Made by a program: the position numbers and the translations under genes
Shown: positions 13,301 to 31,462 of the stretch, one piece after another
Layout: each line of letters opens with the position of its first letter
Position numbering within the stretch: position 1 is the stretch's first letter
NCBI GenBank assembly: GCA_027422505.1
Contig: JAPQWV010000124.1
Location: 496,001-560,000 of the forward strand
DNA length: 64,000 nucleotides
DNA from: Craterostigma plantagineum
Taxonomy: Eukaryota > Streptophyta > Magnoliopsida > Lamiales > Linderniaceae
Direction: 5' to 3'
Notes under the pieces: generated by a model
The model's input: only the letters and a program-made list of their open reading frames with translations
Databases searched by the model: none
What the model was told of the DNA's origin: nothing

Positions 13301-14934
13301 TCCGTGATACTGAAAAAAAGATAAAAATCAAAGCTTGTATATAAGACCAATCAAACACTAAATCTTGCAAAAACAGTTTGATTTACCATGTAATAGTTGA
13401 TGAAAGAGCCACCCTTTTGAATAAACTTAGCCACTGAAAATGCCAAGTCTTCGGCGGGTCGGTAAGGAACAGGACCTCCAAACTCAGTAAACCTGTAAAA
13501 ATTTCAAATGTTTTGTCAGATACTATTGCTCGAAACATATGTAATTTTTTTCGAACGAATCTATTCGCAGTATACTGAAAAAAGATAAGCAGAAATATTT
13601 ACCAGCCAGTCCATGCTTCTGTCCACATCTTAGGCTTATAAGCTTTGTTTGGAGAGAAATAATCACAGTAGAAGCCATTGCAAGTGTTAATCTGTGCATA
13701 TACATCATCAATACAACATCAGTAACTAAAACGTTTCATGCAAGAAATACAAAAAAAAAAAAAGGAAAAGACAAACTCACAATTGGGTCAGGGGCATCAT
13801 CTTGCTTGCACATTATCCATGGAACGCCAGTGCCAAGATCAACGGCCATCTTAGCCGCCCATTCAGTGTAGGCTCGGCCGGGCTCACCGAGCTCATATTC
13901 CATAGGCCCATATTCGTTCTCAATCTGATATTATTACAAGCAGAGAATAAGACAACCGCGGATTTCTTGAATACATTACAGAGGACACAGAAGATGCTGA
14001 GAAGAATTTGCTCTTTTACCTGAGAAAGTATGATAGGACCACCTTGAGTTTCATACAGTCTTTCGGCCTTCATCATGTTCACAATCTTGGTAGTGAATCC
14101 TTGCATTGCATCCTTCGTACAGTGAATTCAGAGACTTAAGTTTAATGTAATTAACATGCTTTGGAGAAGGGGAAAAAAGGGACCATTTTGGCTAACCTTA
14201 AAAGGGCCATTGTCTGTCCTGAAACTAATGCCTGGAACATACTTGAGCCAAACTGGAAAACCCCTGAAAAAAGATGTAAGATTTCTTCAGCAATCTGAGA
14301 ACTAAATCTGAGTAACACATACTCAAACAGAGCTTATTACACTTCATTGTTATTACCCAAAATTCCATTCAGCACAAGCATATGGACCTATGCGAAGATT
14401 AACATATAAACCTGCTTGTTTCACCAGCTTGACAAACTTGACCAAATCATACCTCTCTTCAAAATAATACTGCAGAAAGATAATGAAACCTCAGATAATA
14501 GGGAACAAGAAAGAAAATCCCATGAGAGAAAATTGAAATAAAGTACATACTAAATGCTACTACCTTCCCAGGTTCAGGTTCATGGCCATTCCAAAAAACG
14601 TAAGTCTGAATCACATCTAAGCCACCTTCTTTTGCCTTCTGAATAAGATCTGGCCACATCTACAATGTAAAAATAAACGCATCACAAAGATGATAAACGA
14701 CGCCGTTTACTTGCTGGGAAAAAAGAACGAATCGCTGCACGTGAGTACAATTATTACCTCAGGCGTGCTCCTGGGATAGTGAATGGATCCAGAAATAAGG
14801 ATCTTTCTCTGCCCATTTACAATTATGGCCTTAGAATCGTATGAAACAGAAGCTTCACCGCCCAAAATCCACGAGCTGAAGAAGCAAATCAACAGCAGAA
14901 ACGCATTGCACATTGCAGTTCTTTCTAGCCCCAT
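10355..14934 (-). CDS. BGAL1: Beta-galactosidase, GH35, with C-terminal galactose-binding lectin (SUEL) domain; BGAL1-like
   Basis: This is a secreted cell-wall exo-beta-galactosidase acting on pectic galactan and arabinogalactan side chains. The start ATG is at 14934; it begins [20 protein letters not shown], a signal peptide. An upstream in-frame stretch has only a TTG, so it was not used. Next come [20 protein letters not shown], the acid/base region (GGPIILSQ, then [20 protein letters not shown]), [14 protein letters not shown], and the nucleophile region [12 protein letters not shown] followed by [20 protein letters not shown]. Further on are [15 protein letters not shown], jelly-roll segments ([49 protein letters not shown]), and the lectin domain ending [20 protein letters not shown] to VSVEAICS, stop at 10357-10355. 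About 18 short exons are readable without frame breaks. BGAL1 subgroup assignment rests on the C-terminal half and is likely but not proven. Confidence 0.94.
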
Positions 14935-15570
14935 AATGCAGCTTCCTAGATCAATAATGCAACTCTGCAAGGCAACAAAACGAACCCTATTTTTTGTTTT
15001 CTTTTTCGGGTTATCGTTTTGTATGTATACTTTGATTCTTACTTTACCTGAGCTGCCACTTTATTCTATGCTTCTTTTGGGTGGGCTTATCTTACAGAGA
15101 GAGAAAAGAGTGCAGAAACAAGATTCAAACTCGAGTGTGAAAAGAGTCAAAGCGAAGTGACGAAAACAGCTGTGTTTTGCTTTGCTTAGTCTTGGGTTTT
15201 GATCAGTGTTTTCTTTCTTTCGCTCTTTTTTATCAACAAAAAATGGGTGCACGTAGTTGAGAGTGTTTATGGTGTGGTCTGCAGCCGCTTTTTAAAGACC
15301 AAAAAACGTGGGCATCTTCAAAGTGTTGGGTCCCACTTTTATTGTTTATTTCCTCCATTTTTTTTTTCCTTATGGCTATTTTTTTGTAGAAAAAATTAAC
15401 GAAATTCAGTTTGGCTTTTGCTTGTAAGAAAACGCTGATTTCAAAATTAGCATTAGAATCGAAACTCATGATTATTCGCAATCGGGGCTTAGCGCGTGAG
15501 AACACTTTTTAATGTTTCAAACTGGCTGTACAATCACGCGACATTGCGAGCGCGAGTGGTTTTATTTTTG

Positions 15571-15930
15571 GGGGCAATTAAGTTTTAGGCCCAACAAAGT
15601 TTCATTTAAATTTCAGGCTCCTGCCGGAAAATTTTTAGTTTTAAGAACCCGATACGCTTAAGTGTTTTTCAGTACCACTTCATAGACTTGTAGTACCAAA
15701 TCTTGGACCTGCAGTACCACGTCATGGTTTTGCAGTACCAATTCATCGTTCTGTAATAACACAAAACGATAGTATGATACAAGTTCATATACACTGTATA
15801 ACACTTGCGTAAAGTTTAGGTCCTTATATCTAAATTTTACAAAAATCAGGTCCTTAACTCTAAAAATTTTCTGACAGGGACCTGAAACCTACTTAAAATA
15901 TCATTTGGGGCCTTAAACTTAATTATACCT
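15571..15930. repeat. Inverted-repeat element with GTACC interior, related in design to the GTACC family
   Basis: The left end (GGGGCAATTAAGTTTTAGGC, then ttcaggctcctgccggaaaattttta) matches the reverse complement of the right end (taaaaattttctgacagggacctgaaac, then ccttaaacttaatta) over about 70 bp. The middle contains four spaced cAGTACCa units (cagtaccacttcat, tagtaccaaatc, cagtaccacgtcat, cagtaccaattcat). No coding capacity is seen. The end sequences differ from copies A-E, so it is a cousin rather than a sixth copy. Confidence 0.6.
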
Positions 15931-15995
15931 ATTTTTTACAGGCATTTAAAGGAGAAAATTAATGAAAACTGTTTAGAAGTGATTTTTGTATGAAC

Positions 15996-16400
15996 AAAGG
16001 GGAATTTACAGAAAATTACCTAATTATATAAACAATTGCAAGTCAGTACCCTGCCAGTATTTTTTTATATGTAGGTACCTATTAGAATAAATTTTTTGCA
16101 TATTGGTATCCGTCCCGCAATGTACGTCATATAACACATTTAGGTACCATAGAAAAATGTATTGTGGCACATAATATAGTGAGAAATGGTATATCATGTA
16201 ACACATTAAGATGGCGTATAGAAACGATATAGGTACCATATAAACGCGTGACATGAAACGTATACATATATAAAAAGGTACGTCAAGATGAAAAAATGGT
16301 ACACTCAGTCATACCTCAAACGGGTACTTATATAAAAAAATTTCTAACATGGGTACTGACTTGCAAATTTTTTATATAAATGAGTATTTTCCGGTTTTGT
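15996..16400 (+). repeat. GTACC-rich dispersed inverted-repeat element, copy B
   Basis: Same order and orientation as copy A: aaaggggaatttacag, ttgcaagtcagtaccctgcc, tttttttatatgtaggtacc, then GTACC units around acacatttaggtaccatag and ataggtaccatataaacgcg. It ends cgggtacttatataaaaaaa and gggtactgacttgcaaattt. The inner ends (ttgcaagtcagtaccc and gggtactgacttgcaa) are perfect inverted matches. No coding capacity. Ends are approximate. Confidence 0.7.
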
Positions 16401-18049
16401 TTGTTTGCACGAACGAACATAATTGTTTGTATAATTAATGAGCCATCGTGTCTATGTCACGGGTCTTGCCCTTTGAGTAATTTATTACTTTTGGTTATTT
16501 TAAAAAGGTAAATATTAGGGTGAATGAAACTGAACAAGGTTTTCCTCGTGGTTCAAAATATTGATTTTTCAGGACTATATTAATATGCGCAAGACTTAAA
16601 TAGTTGTAATAGTTTCTTGGAAATATGAGATACGTGTGGTGTGTGTAAGAAGTTAGAATCTTAAAATTACAGTTAATTCCTACTGATTTAACTCAAAGAA
16701 GATGCAATGTTATACTACATCTTTTGGGCAATTTCATTTATATCAAAGGAGATACGTAAATCCAAATCAAACTAGCACTAATGATGATTTATTAGGACTG
16801 CATTATCTCAATGTCTTTATGTGAGCAATGACGTAATAATGGGGGATTCCTTTCACTTCCATTGGAAGGTTTAGTAGGCCAATATAAAAGGGAATATTGT
16901 AGATTATTCATAGGTAATTATTAATAGGTAAGATAATCGTCGGTGATCTAAAACAATGGTAGGAACAAAAATAGGGAAGAAAAGTGATGGTAAGAGAGTG
17001 AAAGATTTATATTTATAGTATTTGTTTTCATTTTTTCTTATAAAATAATCATGTTTAGCTCTAATGACTTGGGTACTTTTAAATATTTTAACATAAGTCA
17101 TGAATAAGATTAAGTTCATCATTGCTTGAAGCTGTGAACTTTACTGTTGAACCCATCAATGGTTAAGTGCGTCTACTTGTAGCAGTCCCAAAATAAATAT
17201 AGTTAGCTAAATTAATAAAATGTATTCGATTATTATTAACCGAAACCGTTGATTCGTTTGAAGATCAAAACTACAATAGTCAGAACGGTTCCTATGAAAC
17301 ATAATAAATAATATCTTATTTATATCTCTACTGCTTAATGCTTTACACGGCACGAGCATGTAAAGTAAAATACAAAATAAGGTGAAAAAAAATACATTAC
17401 ATATTTGCTATCAAATCAATGCATGTGTTAGGTATTATGAGAAGAGTCAACATCATATTAGCTGTAACCGTACTAACAAGTTTAGTTGCCAATAATTATT
17501 GAAGACAACGATCCAATTTATTGTAACAATTTCAATGTTAGAACATATTATTTGCGATAGCAAAAGTTGGTTATGTGACGAAAGGTAAAAGGATAATTTT
17601 GCATGACATACCAAATTAATTAAGAAGCTTTTATTTTGATAGTTTCATCGCTAGATACACCGTACACGTATGCTTTGCAAAAGTTAAAATTGCTCTGTTA
17701 TGTTCAATATATCATTCATTTTTTCGTTAAATAAAGGAATATGCAGTTTCTTCGATGTTAACTTCTGAAGCATGAATCGGGATGTAGCAAGTAGTAACGA
17801 AGATTTAATTATTATATATATATATATTAAATTTAGCTTTAATGGACACTTAACTGAAAAAGAGTGTACTTACATTGAGCAATCATAATAGGGAAACTTT
17901 ATATAGGAGTCAGTTTTTCTTGAATAATTTAAATACTCTTCCATCCGATGTCAGTATCAACTTGAAATCAAGCACAAATAGGGACAAGAAAGAAACCCCT
18001 TTTTTGTTGTTATTCATTACGAGCATTTTTTCGTATTAAATTTCCGGCA

Positions 18050-18480
18050 ATCTATAAAAAAATACCCAATTGAATAAAATTTTTACACATAACTACCCAT
18101 GTCAGAAAATTTTACAGATAGGTACCCAGTTTAATTTTACCAGTTCTTCAGTCATATCGTACCTTCCTGTGTGTATATTGCGTACTATAACACGTTTATA
18201 TAGGGTACCTAAATATAGGATACGTCGTACCTACGGGCATGCCTGTGTGTTACACAGGGCGTACCTAAATATAACATACGTCGTACCATTTTCTGTTATA
18301 TAGGGTACCCAAATGTGTTGAGATAGGGTACCCAAATGTGTTGTTTGGTGTACTTTCGGGGATCGGGTACCTATGTGCAAAAACTTTATTCTGTTAGGTA
18401 CCTACATATAAAAAAATCCTGATTGGGTACTAAATTACAAATTTTTTTCCAAATAGGTACTTATGTGTAAAAACCCCTTA
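18050..18480 (-). repeat. GTACC-rich dispersed inverted-repeat element, copy C
   Basis: This copy lies in the opposite orientation to copies A and B. The reverse complement of its right end reads aaggggtttttacacataag, matching the left end of copy A. The interior has repeated units near 18205-18320 (tagggtacctaaatatagga, tagggtacccaaatgtgttg, the latter twice in tandem). It shows gatcgggtacctatgtgcaaaaac, the same block seen in all other copies. No coding capacity. Ends are approximate. Confidence 0.68.
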
Positions 18481-20315
18481 AATTTCATCACTCTAAATAG
18501 CATAAATTTTATATTTCAAGCACGACCCACTCAAGAGCTTTAGCTAGCCGCCACGATACATCTTTTCTCTTTTCATTCTTTATCCATTTTATTTTAAAAT
18601 TTGGACGTTTAATGAAAATATATTCCTTTTTCCTTTATTCCTTGGTTCATAATGAGAATTGAATGTATTTTTTCAAGATTAGGATTACGAGTCAGCAAAA
18701 AAACATTAGGTTCCATGTCCAACACGTTTTATAAGCTGCCAATAAATAAAAATAATAATTCGTCATCCACATAACAATGAATACTCATCCATCACAAAGA
18801 TGAGAGGCTGAGGATTATTCTCTCATTTTTCTAAAGTAGTAAACTCAATTATATGTGTATAGGTAGGCCACAATATTGACACTTGCGACATTCACGACAT
18901 TAAATACCTTGACTCCCACCTGTCCGCAATTTTAACCTATGAAAACTTAATAAACATAACGTATACATAAAATAAAATGGCTGTTAATATTGTTATGGAA
19001 CTTCCTTACAGAGAAGGTAAAAGCCCATCACATATGTGTAGGTTGGTTGTTGGTGCAAGGAAAAAGAAGAGGATTTCGTGCAGCAACAATTACTACGCAA
19101 GTACGATCTTTTATCTCAACTGAAACTTGCAATCATTAAACTATTGCTTGTGATTCACTTTCAATTCAACTGAGATAACAATTCGTTAGTTGTTACTTTT
19201 TAACTACCGAGACCGACACTACACATTCAATCAATCCTCCATTTTCATATTTATTGGTCGAAGAGAGAAAAAAAAAAAGAAAGAATATTCAATCAACCTA
19301 GAAAGCTTTGCTCCCACAGCAACAGCATTGTTTTTTGATTGGTGCCAACTAGTTGGACTTTTCCGATTAGAGAATCTCCGATTGAAAAGCTCTAAAACTC
19401 AAATTCATTCTCAAATTAAAAAATGCAATGATTCTTATTCGACAATAAAACCAATTCTCAAACTCAAATGAACATTCTTTATTATTCTCTTCTACCCCAA
19501 CCATTTACTATTACTCGTAGGCCATATATTGGCTAGTGAAGACCCCAATTCTTGACTGGAATATTACGTAAAACTTAACAAATTAAACCACACAATTATT
19601 TTAAATTCGATTGAAAAAATAAATTAATAAATATTTTATTAATAACACGAGCCCTTTTATATACTTTATTTATTTATTTTGTATGAATATCGAATAATTA
19701 TAATAAATAAAAGGCAAAGTATTAAAATTTAAACATTAAACTCATTTTTCGGGATATCTTCATTCTAAATCGCATATTTGGATTTAAGACATAAAAGAGA
19801 AAATGAAAAAAACGCATTTTGAATCTGTGGTTGGAGTACGATTAGAGAACTTTTAGTCTAAGTTTGTGCATCTTTCACATAATATTCAAGACAGCTCTAA
19901 TTGCTGGCAAAATAAAATAAAACCAGACTACGAATAATGGGATTTACATATAATAGGAATTTAAGTATGCATCCTATTCAAGATCAGCATAAGTAGGTTT
20001 TACTTTCGTAGATTAATTTCGTTTTCACGAAAATCAATAGATTTTAAGCATACGAATCAACAATAATCAATTTCAAAGATAAGAATCAAATTTGTGACGA
20101 AGACAGGCTGATCTTATCATCCGACTCATTTTAGGATTAGGACTCGGATTCAATACATGAAAAAATCCGAAAGAACCATTTTCCTCATCATATCTCAAAA
20201 AAAAAAAAAGAAAAAACACTCATAATTGCATTATGATATCAAAACTACCAAATAATATGTTGGGTAAAAGCAAACCCATCCCACACTGATTAAGCAAAAT
20301 AAAAATGAGTGCTTT

Positions 20316-20379
20316 ATAAGCTTGTGGGTTCACTCCCTCTATTGCCAATTGGTTTTAGAGAGGAACCCCACAAGCTTAT
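20316..20379. repeat. Short hairpin palindrome in intergenic DNA
   Basis: ATAAGCTTGTGGGTTC on the left pairs with GAACCCCACAAGCTTAT on the right with one bulge, and the centre (TTGCCAATTGGTTTTAGAG) extends the symmetry. The total is about 64 bp around 20348. It could be the remnant of an inverted-repeat transposable element or a short foldback. No associated coding sequence. Confidence 0.5.
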
Positions 20380-21173
20380 ACGGGTTTGGGCTTAGGCTGG
20401 AATTGGGCCTGAAAAATCTCTACATAATACTAACTCGCAAATAAAAACGAAGAAACAAAAGATATTGTGCAATCTCATCCTTGTTGAACTTATTCAATCC
20501 AACGTAATGGATGTATAGAGCCACAACATAAATCATAGAGTTAGACAAAAGCAATATCCTCTTTTCTTGATTTTATCCAATAAAACAGTGCACTTGATTT
20601 CAAACTACTATTTTTGTGGGGTTCTCTCTCATGAAGAAAAGCAAGACTTTTGCAGGCTAAGCAACTATGAGCTCCACTCCACACAATCCATTAAGGATGG
20701 ATGGCTATGGATATTAATAAATAGAACATTTCATTTCTCTTTTATATCTCGTCCAACTCCATCAAGCACGGGCTCGAGATAATGGAGAGAATATGCCCAC
20801 ATAACATAACAACAAACCGTTTCTTTACGATGCATATTGAGAATCAAAGACTGAGGTATTCATGAGAGAGACTACGATGCTGATAAAACGTAATAGATAC
20901 TTAATGTGATATGAATTTTGTGTACTTATCTTATGAGCTTCTTAGTATGCAACAAAGCATGTTGATGAGGAACTCCACTCATATTTGTTGATTTGATGAG
21001 CCAATCATCTCTGAATGCAAACTGCATGGAACAGTTTGAATGGGCTGTTTCAGAACTTAGCATAGACCATCTCAGAAAATTTAGTTGCCAATTTTTTTCG
21101 TAAGAATAATAATAGTCTGATACCTCGGGTAAGTCCCTCTTCTCGGTGATAATGCAAAGTCTAACTGGCCATG

Positions 21174-23366
21174 TTATACTGTTTCTTCCACTGAGGTAGA
21201 AGCAGAAGCCTCCGTTGAGAAGCCTATTTTTTCCATGATCTCGTCTAACCGTTGCACATTAGTGAGATATAGATAACCAATCTGTAATAACAAAAGAACA
21301 GAATCCTTTTTTATCACCATTATTGGAAGGTAGAGTAGAAAGTAACAGAAGGCCTCAGGGAACAATAAACTAACCAGAGTCTCCAATGAAGATGCCCTGT
21401 TGTAAACTGCCGAGCCTGCCCGCTTTTTTGTTCTAGTTTTTGAAGAACCAATGTTTTTTCCCCAGCGAAGTACATCCCTGCTCATAAACATTATTTACCA
21501 AATTAAGTCGCCATTTATCCTCTCAAGAGAAACTAAAGATATCTATGTAAAATGATATATCTATGATTTTGGAAGCGATAAAATCTATGAAATCAGCAAT
21601 TTCAGATTTTAATGAAGAACAAATTGAGCTAGAAGCTGCCTCAAAAAATGTTTATATAAATTTAGTGGTAATTTTCCTTGGAGAGCAATAAGTTGTCCCA
21701 GAAGCTATACACGTAAATAAGCATCTCATTAAGATCTTATTATCGGAGGTAGAAAATGATGTTAAAGAATCTGCGCAGATATGTGAAACGTAGTGACACA
21801 GGCCTCATACCTCTCCTCTTGTGATAAGCAATTGTCACCTATGAGTTTCTGCAGCATGGCGTCCTGAAACATCAAAAATAAATTTGAAGTTCACTAGTAC
21901 AGTATAGTCTTTGTTTTGGTTAAATGATTCACATATAAACAAACGAATAACAATATACCACAATCCTCAAGTAGAAGGCGTGGAGATTTTAAGTTCACAA
22001 TAAGGCTCAGACCGTTAATTAAATGAAAATTATGGAAGCATTTTATTAACAGATTTGATGTTCTTATATCGATGCCTCAACCAAACCAAGAAAAATCAAT
22101 CAAATACAATCACACTTTTTAAAAACTAAAAATGAAAGAAAGGGATTACCTGGGCTTCACAACGGACCACTGCCATCACACGATCATTATAATCTTCAAT
22201 ACTCAGAGGAGGAAACAAGAAGTGCCTGCGAGCATACATCTGTGCCCAAATGTACAGATACCAAAAGCAATATCATTAAATATGTAAAGAAAATGAAGAG
22301 GGTTTTCATTCCAAATTGACAAAAATCTGTACGATATGATAATACAACCTAACAGCCAAAAAAACCTATATTATCAAGCACTTTTCTATCTTACAAGAAC
22401 ATCGATAGCATTTCGGACGATAATGAATATCTCAGATCCTCAACTACAGAAGTGAGTGCCTACCTCGTAAATGCAATCGCCAAGATAAGCCAGTGATGCA
22501 GGATTGAATACAGACCTCGGTTTCTCCACTTTGGGTGGCCTTGGCATCCATGTCTCATATCCCAAATACAAACCACTATGTTCCTCTGTGCACAAAAAAC
22601 ATTTTCTCAATACGGTGGAAACTTTGTTTTATTTCTTAAAGTACCAAACCAATTGAATGAAAAATGACATACACTTCAATCTCTTTCAGTCACTGTATGA
22701 TGCCATTTTTAAAGTTGTAAACTACAAGAAAGAATATCACTGCTTTACGGATAATTTTTGGACTGGCAAGGGGCACGCATCAGGGCTATTAATTTTCGCC
22801 AAAAGTTGAAGGTTTCAAGTTCAAGTGAATATTCGCCTTCATCGAGCATAATATCAACTCTTAACGCCAGCTTAATCAAAATCTTCAACTCTACCACTTT
22901 TTAATTCAACCTCATGATAAGAATGCCTACGGAGGAACAATTGCATTGTGAACGTTGCACTAGATGATATATTCGCAGAGTAGTTTTTACACTTTCTATG
23001 TTTTTCGGAAACCAACAGACAACACACAGGCAGAATTTGATAGTGTTACACTTCAGAGTTTCAATCCTAAAACCAAATCAACAATTACAAATAGCAAGCA
23101 CTATTAAATTCATAAGAAAAACGCAGCAGGTCTTACATACCTTTAGACGACGTTGCTCTGTAGACGTCGCGCTTGAGTAGCTCTGCAATGGATATTTTGG
23201 GGACGCTTTTCTCCATTGTTTTTGTTGCGGCGATAGAATCGGAATCTGTCAGTTGTTTCTTTGGGTAAGTACGGTGTGGATTGTACGAAAGACGCTGGCC
23301 GGTATCCACCGACGACGCTCTCGCGGCGGAGTAGCTCATCGACAGAATTGGAAATGCTATCGCCAT
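21174..23366 (-). CDS. Mini-ribonuclease III-like protein, chloroplast
   Basis: Mini-RNase III proteins have an RNase III catalytic domain without a double-stranded-RNA-binding domain. In chloroplasts the plant members trim rRNA and degrade intron RNA. The start ATG at 23366 gives a Ser/Ala/Arg-rich leader (MAIAFPILSMSYSAARASSV), a likely transit peptide. The catalytic domain follows as SVFNPASLAYLGDCIYEMYA, in which the YLGD motif supplies the conserved acid. Then come RRHFLFPPLSIEDYNDRVMA, VRCEAQDAMLQKLI, CLSQEERDVLRWGKN and ASSLETLIGYLYLTNVQRLD, the second catalytic region with E of the LET/EALIGYLYL motif. The stop is at 21176-21174. About five exons are readable and no dsRBD is seen. It is head-to-head with the helicase gene at 23595. 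Confidence 0.87.
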
Positions 23367-23594
23367 GGTTTCTCTTTTTCCAGCTGAAGATAGATATTTA
23401 CTGCTGATAAATACTTTTTTCGTATTTTGTAGAATAACTACATATTTAGGAAGGAATAATAGCTATTTTATAATTTTATTTATAAAAGAAATGCACACAA
23501 CACAATCACAGTCTTATTCCAAGGAAAACCCTAAATCGGCCCCAAATTGCTAAAACTACACATCCCAGCAGAAGTTCACGCGTCGCCGTACACA
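23367..23594. promoter_or_regulatory. Shared divergent promoter region
   Basis: Only 228 bp separate the start codons of the mini-RNase III gene (minus) and the DEAD-box helicase gene (plus), so both leaders and promoters must fit here. The stretch is AT-rich in the middle (23400-23510) with GC-richer flanks. Candidate core elements are too degenerate to name. Confidence 0.6.
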
Positions 23595-26824
<3,230 letters not shown>

Positions 26825-28227
26825 GATAATCGGCGAGGAGTTGGAAGCTTAGCAGAGAAGGGCTGCCTTTGGTCATTGATGTAAAATCATCTTTTTATTA
26901 TGTGTATGCTTCTCAAGAGTTGTGGAGCTTAGCTTATCTAAATTCAAGAAATTAGTTGATTTAGCCTTCTTCCATTTCTATGTTATCCATGATGATTGTT
27001 CTTTTTTTTTACATTTTTCTTTTCTGTTTCTCCTTGGAATCGACGTGTTATTGGCCTTCAGTTTCAAGTAAAGCTTCTCTCTCAACACCCATAGTTGTTT
27101 TTGCCTCTTTGAAACATGCGAGGCTGAATAGTTCATAGATAGATTCCATTTTCTTGGAAACCTTTTTAGTATTTTCTTTGTGGGTTACGGAATATGATGA
27201 CACATAAGAACTAAGTTCATGCTTTTTTTAGTGAAGGGATTCGAATGTTGTTCATTGTCCGGTTTAAGACAAGTTAATGTGCCTTTTTTTTTCTCTAATC
27301 TTTGCGCCATTTGATAAATCTTCTTTGAGCCACGAAGAAGATCCTCGATGGCCCCTCATATCGTCACATATTGAATTAAGTAAATATAAAATGAAATCCG
27401 TATAAAATAAAATTTACAATCAAAGTTGTCATATACTCAAAATACTTGTTCGGAGATCTTGAAAGGGCAATCGGGAAAGTTAGTTTGGTGCCTAATGGTA
27501 TGTGCTAAATTACCAGATTCAAATGACATAAAGTATTATATATGAAGCGTATTCTAAATAAAAGTTTAAGCATGGAGCTTATTATATAAAATTTGCCCAA
27601 AGAGGATTTAAGTATAAGAAAGTATGGAATGATTGATCATTCAATCGTGTTCATAGGATTTAATCATTGACGAACTGTATCTATGCAGTCAAAGGCATAC
27701 TTTTTATATTAAAAAAATGTGATATATTTTAAAATGCAACAAATATTCAACTTTATCGATTAGAATTGATGAATGCCATCGTTGATGACTATATAATAAA
27801 TATTGGAAAAGAGAAATCGCCGTTCATGACTCGAGAGCATTCATAAAATAATTAAAAGAAAGTCTTTTGGCCGATCTCTTTGGTCATTATTTTTCTTCAA
27901 GATTAACGATGGTAATCTTCTCAACAATAATAAGGCCGCTCAATGATGCTTGGCAATCATATTTATATATTTCTTACCATTATTCGAAGGTATGGGAACT
28001 TAGGTAAGAATCTTGAATTTGTTATGGGGTGGGGTTCGGAATATGATATGAATGCACGAGACTCTTAATTATATATATATATATATATGTGTGTGTATAT
28101 CTCTTATCACTGTAACTACCACTCAATCATCTCCACGGGTGGGGTATCGTTCTAATATGAAAAGAACAACCACACTTTCATCATTATATTCAATAAAATT
28201 GTTAGGTTTACTATTCCGTAAAATTAT

Positions 28228-28271
28228 GTATAATGTGTGGGTGTGCGTGCGTGTGTGTGTATATATATATA
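28228..28271. repeat. TG/TA microsatellite in the CYP90D1-like upstream region
   Basis: A run of GTGTGnGTGTGCGTGCGTGTGTGTG passes into TATATATATA about 0.5 kb upstream of the P450 ATG. It happens to contain CGTGCG and CGTGTG, which fit the BZR1 site consensus; chance is likely given the repeat. Confidence 0.6.
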
Positions 28272-28650
28272 AATTGAGTGCTCGCTTTCAATAATGTGGA
28301 CTTTCGCGTGTACTATATAAATATAGAGGGACTCGTGAATATTACAAGAATCTGATTCTTGACATAGAGAAGTGAAATATAAGCCTATCTTTTTCAAGTA
28401 TCTAATCCATCATTAATGCAAATGAAACTCTACCCAACTTCTTTTATAACGTAGGGTTTTCTCTATAATTTATACACACATAACTTTGGTGAAGCCCACC
28501 CATATCACTTTGGACAGATATTAAAAAACACACATTCACACACACGAAGTACTCTTGTGTACTACGCACATATACTCTTTCTTGTTCTTCTTTGTAATAA
28601 TTACGACACGATCCATCCCTATCTCTTAAATGGTCGTCTTTCACATATTA

Positions 28651-28660
28651 CACACGTGTG
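28651..28660. promoter_or_regulatory. Palindromic G-box/BR-response element CACACGTGTG
   Basis: The 10 bp palindrome CACACGTGTG contains a G-box (CACGTG) and, on each strand, CGTGTG, which fits the BZR1 consensus BRRE CGTG(T/C)G. It lies 41 bp upstream of a TATA box (tatataag, 28701) and 123 bp before the P450 ATG. BZR1/BES1 are known to repress brassinosteroid biosynthetic P450 genes through such sites. That it works here is inference. Confidence 0.55.
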
Positions 28661-28700
28661 CAGCACAATTTCTCTAACTAAAAGTCTACAAAACTCTTGA

Positions 28701-28708
28701 TATATAAG
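28701..28708 (+). promoter_or_regulatory. TATA box of the CYP90D1-like gene
   Basis: TATATAAG lies about 75 bp upstream of the ATG, which leaves a leader of about 45-50 bases if initiation is about 30 bp downstream. Confidence 0.5.
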
Positions 28709-28782
28709 TGACAACACCCCAAATATATATCCCACCAAATACTTTTTCCCTTTCTCCATTCGAGGAAATCAAGAAAAAAGAA

Positions 28783-31274
<2,492 letters not shown>

Positions 31275-31462
31275 CGTCACGATTGTAGGAAAAATAAAAG
31301 AATACATTTTAATTTTTACGTAGGCTTATCAAAGGTAATATAGATTCTTCATTGCAGTGCACACGCGTGGGTTATTCGATGCTGACTTCTTTGTCCTAAC
31401 TTAATGCTATATAGTCTATTTTCTTTTACTATTAAGTTACTCTCGAAAATATTGGTATTCCT

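Larger units (their letters stand above)
14935..21173. other. Gene-poor intergenic region of about 6.2 kb
   Basis: No protein-coding gene was recognised between the BGAL-like start and the mini-RNase III stop. The proximal part (14935-15300) is the BGAL-like promoter and leader. The rest is AT-rich and includes an inverted-repeat element (15571-15930), two GTACC-family copies (15996-16400 and 18050-18480), a TA-microsatellite (about 17813-17829) and a 64 bp hairpin (20316-20379). The open frames seen here, up to 93 codons, show no recognisable protein and low complexity. Confidence 0.6.
26825..28782. other. Intergenic region between helicase stop and CYP90D1-like start
   Basis: It holds the helicase 3' UTR (to roughly 27000), then about 1.5 kb of AT-rich sequence without a recognised exon. 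Microsatellites occur at about 28068-28098 (TA then TG) and 28228-28271 (TG then TA). The last 150 bp is the promoter and leader of the P450 gene. Confidence 0.6.
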
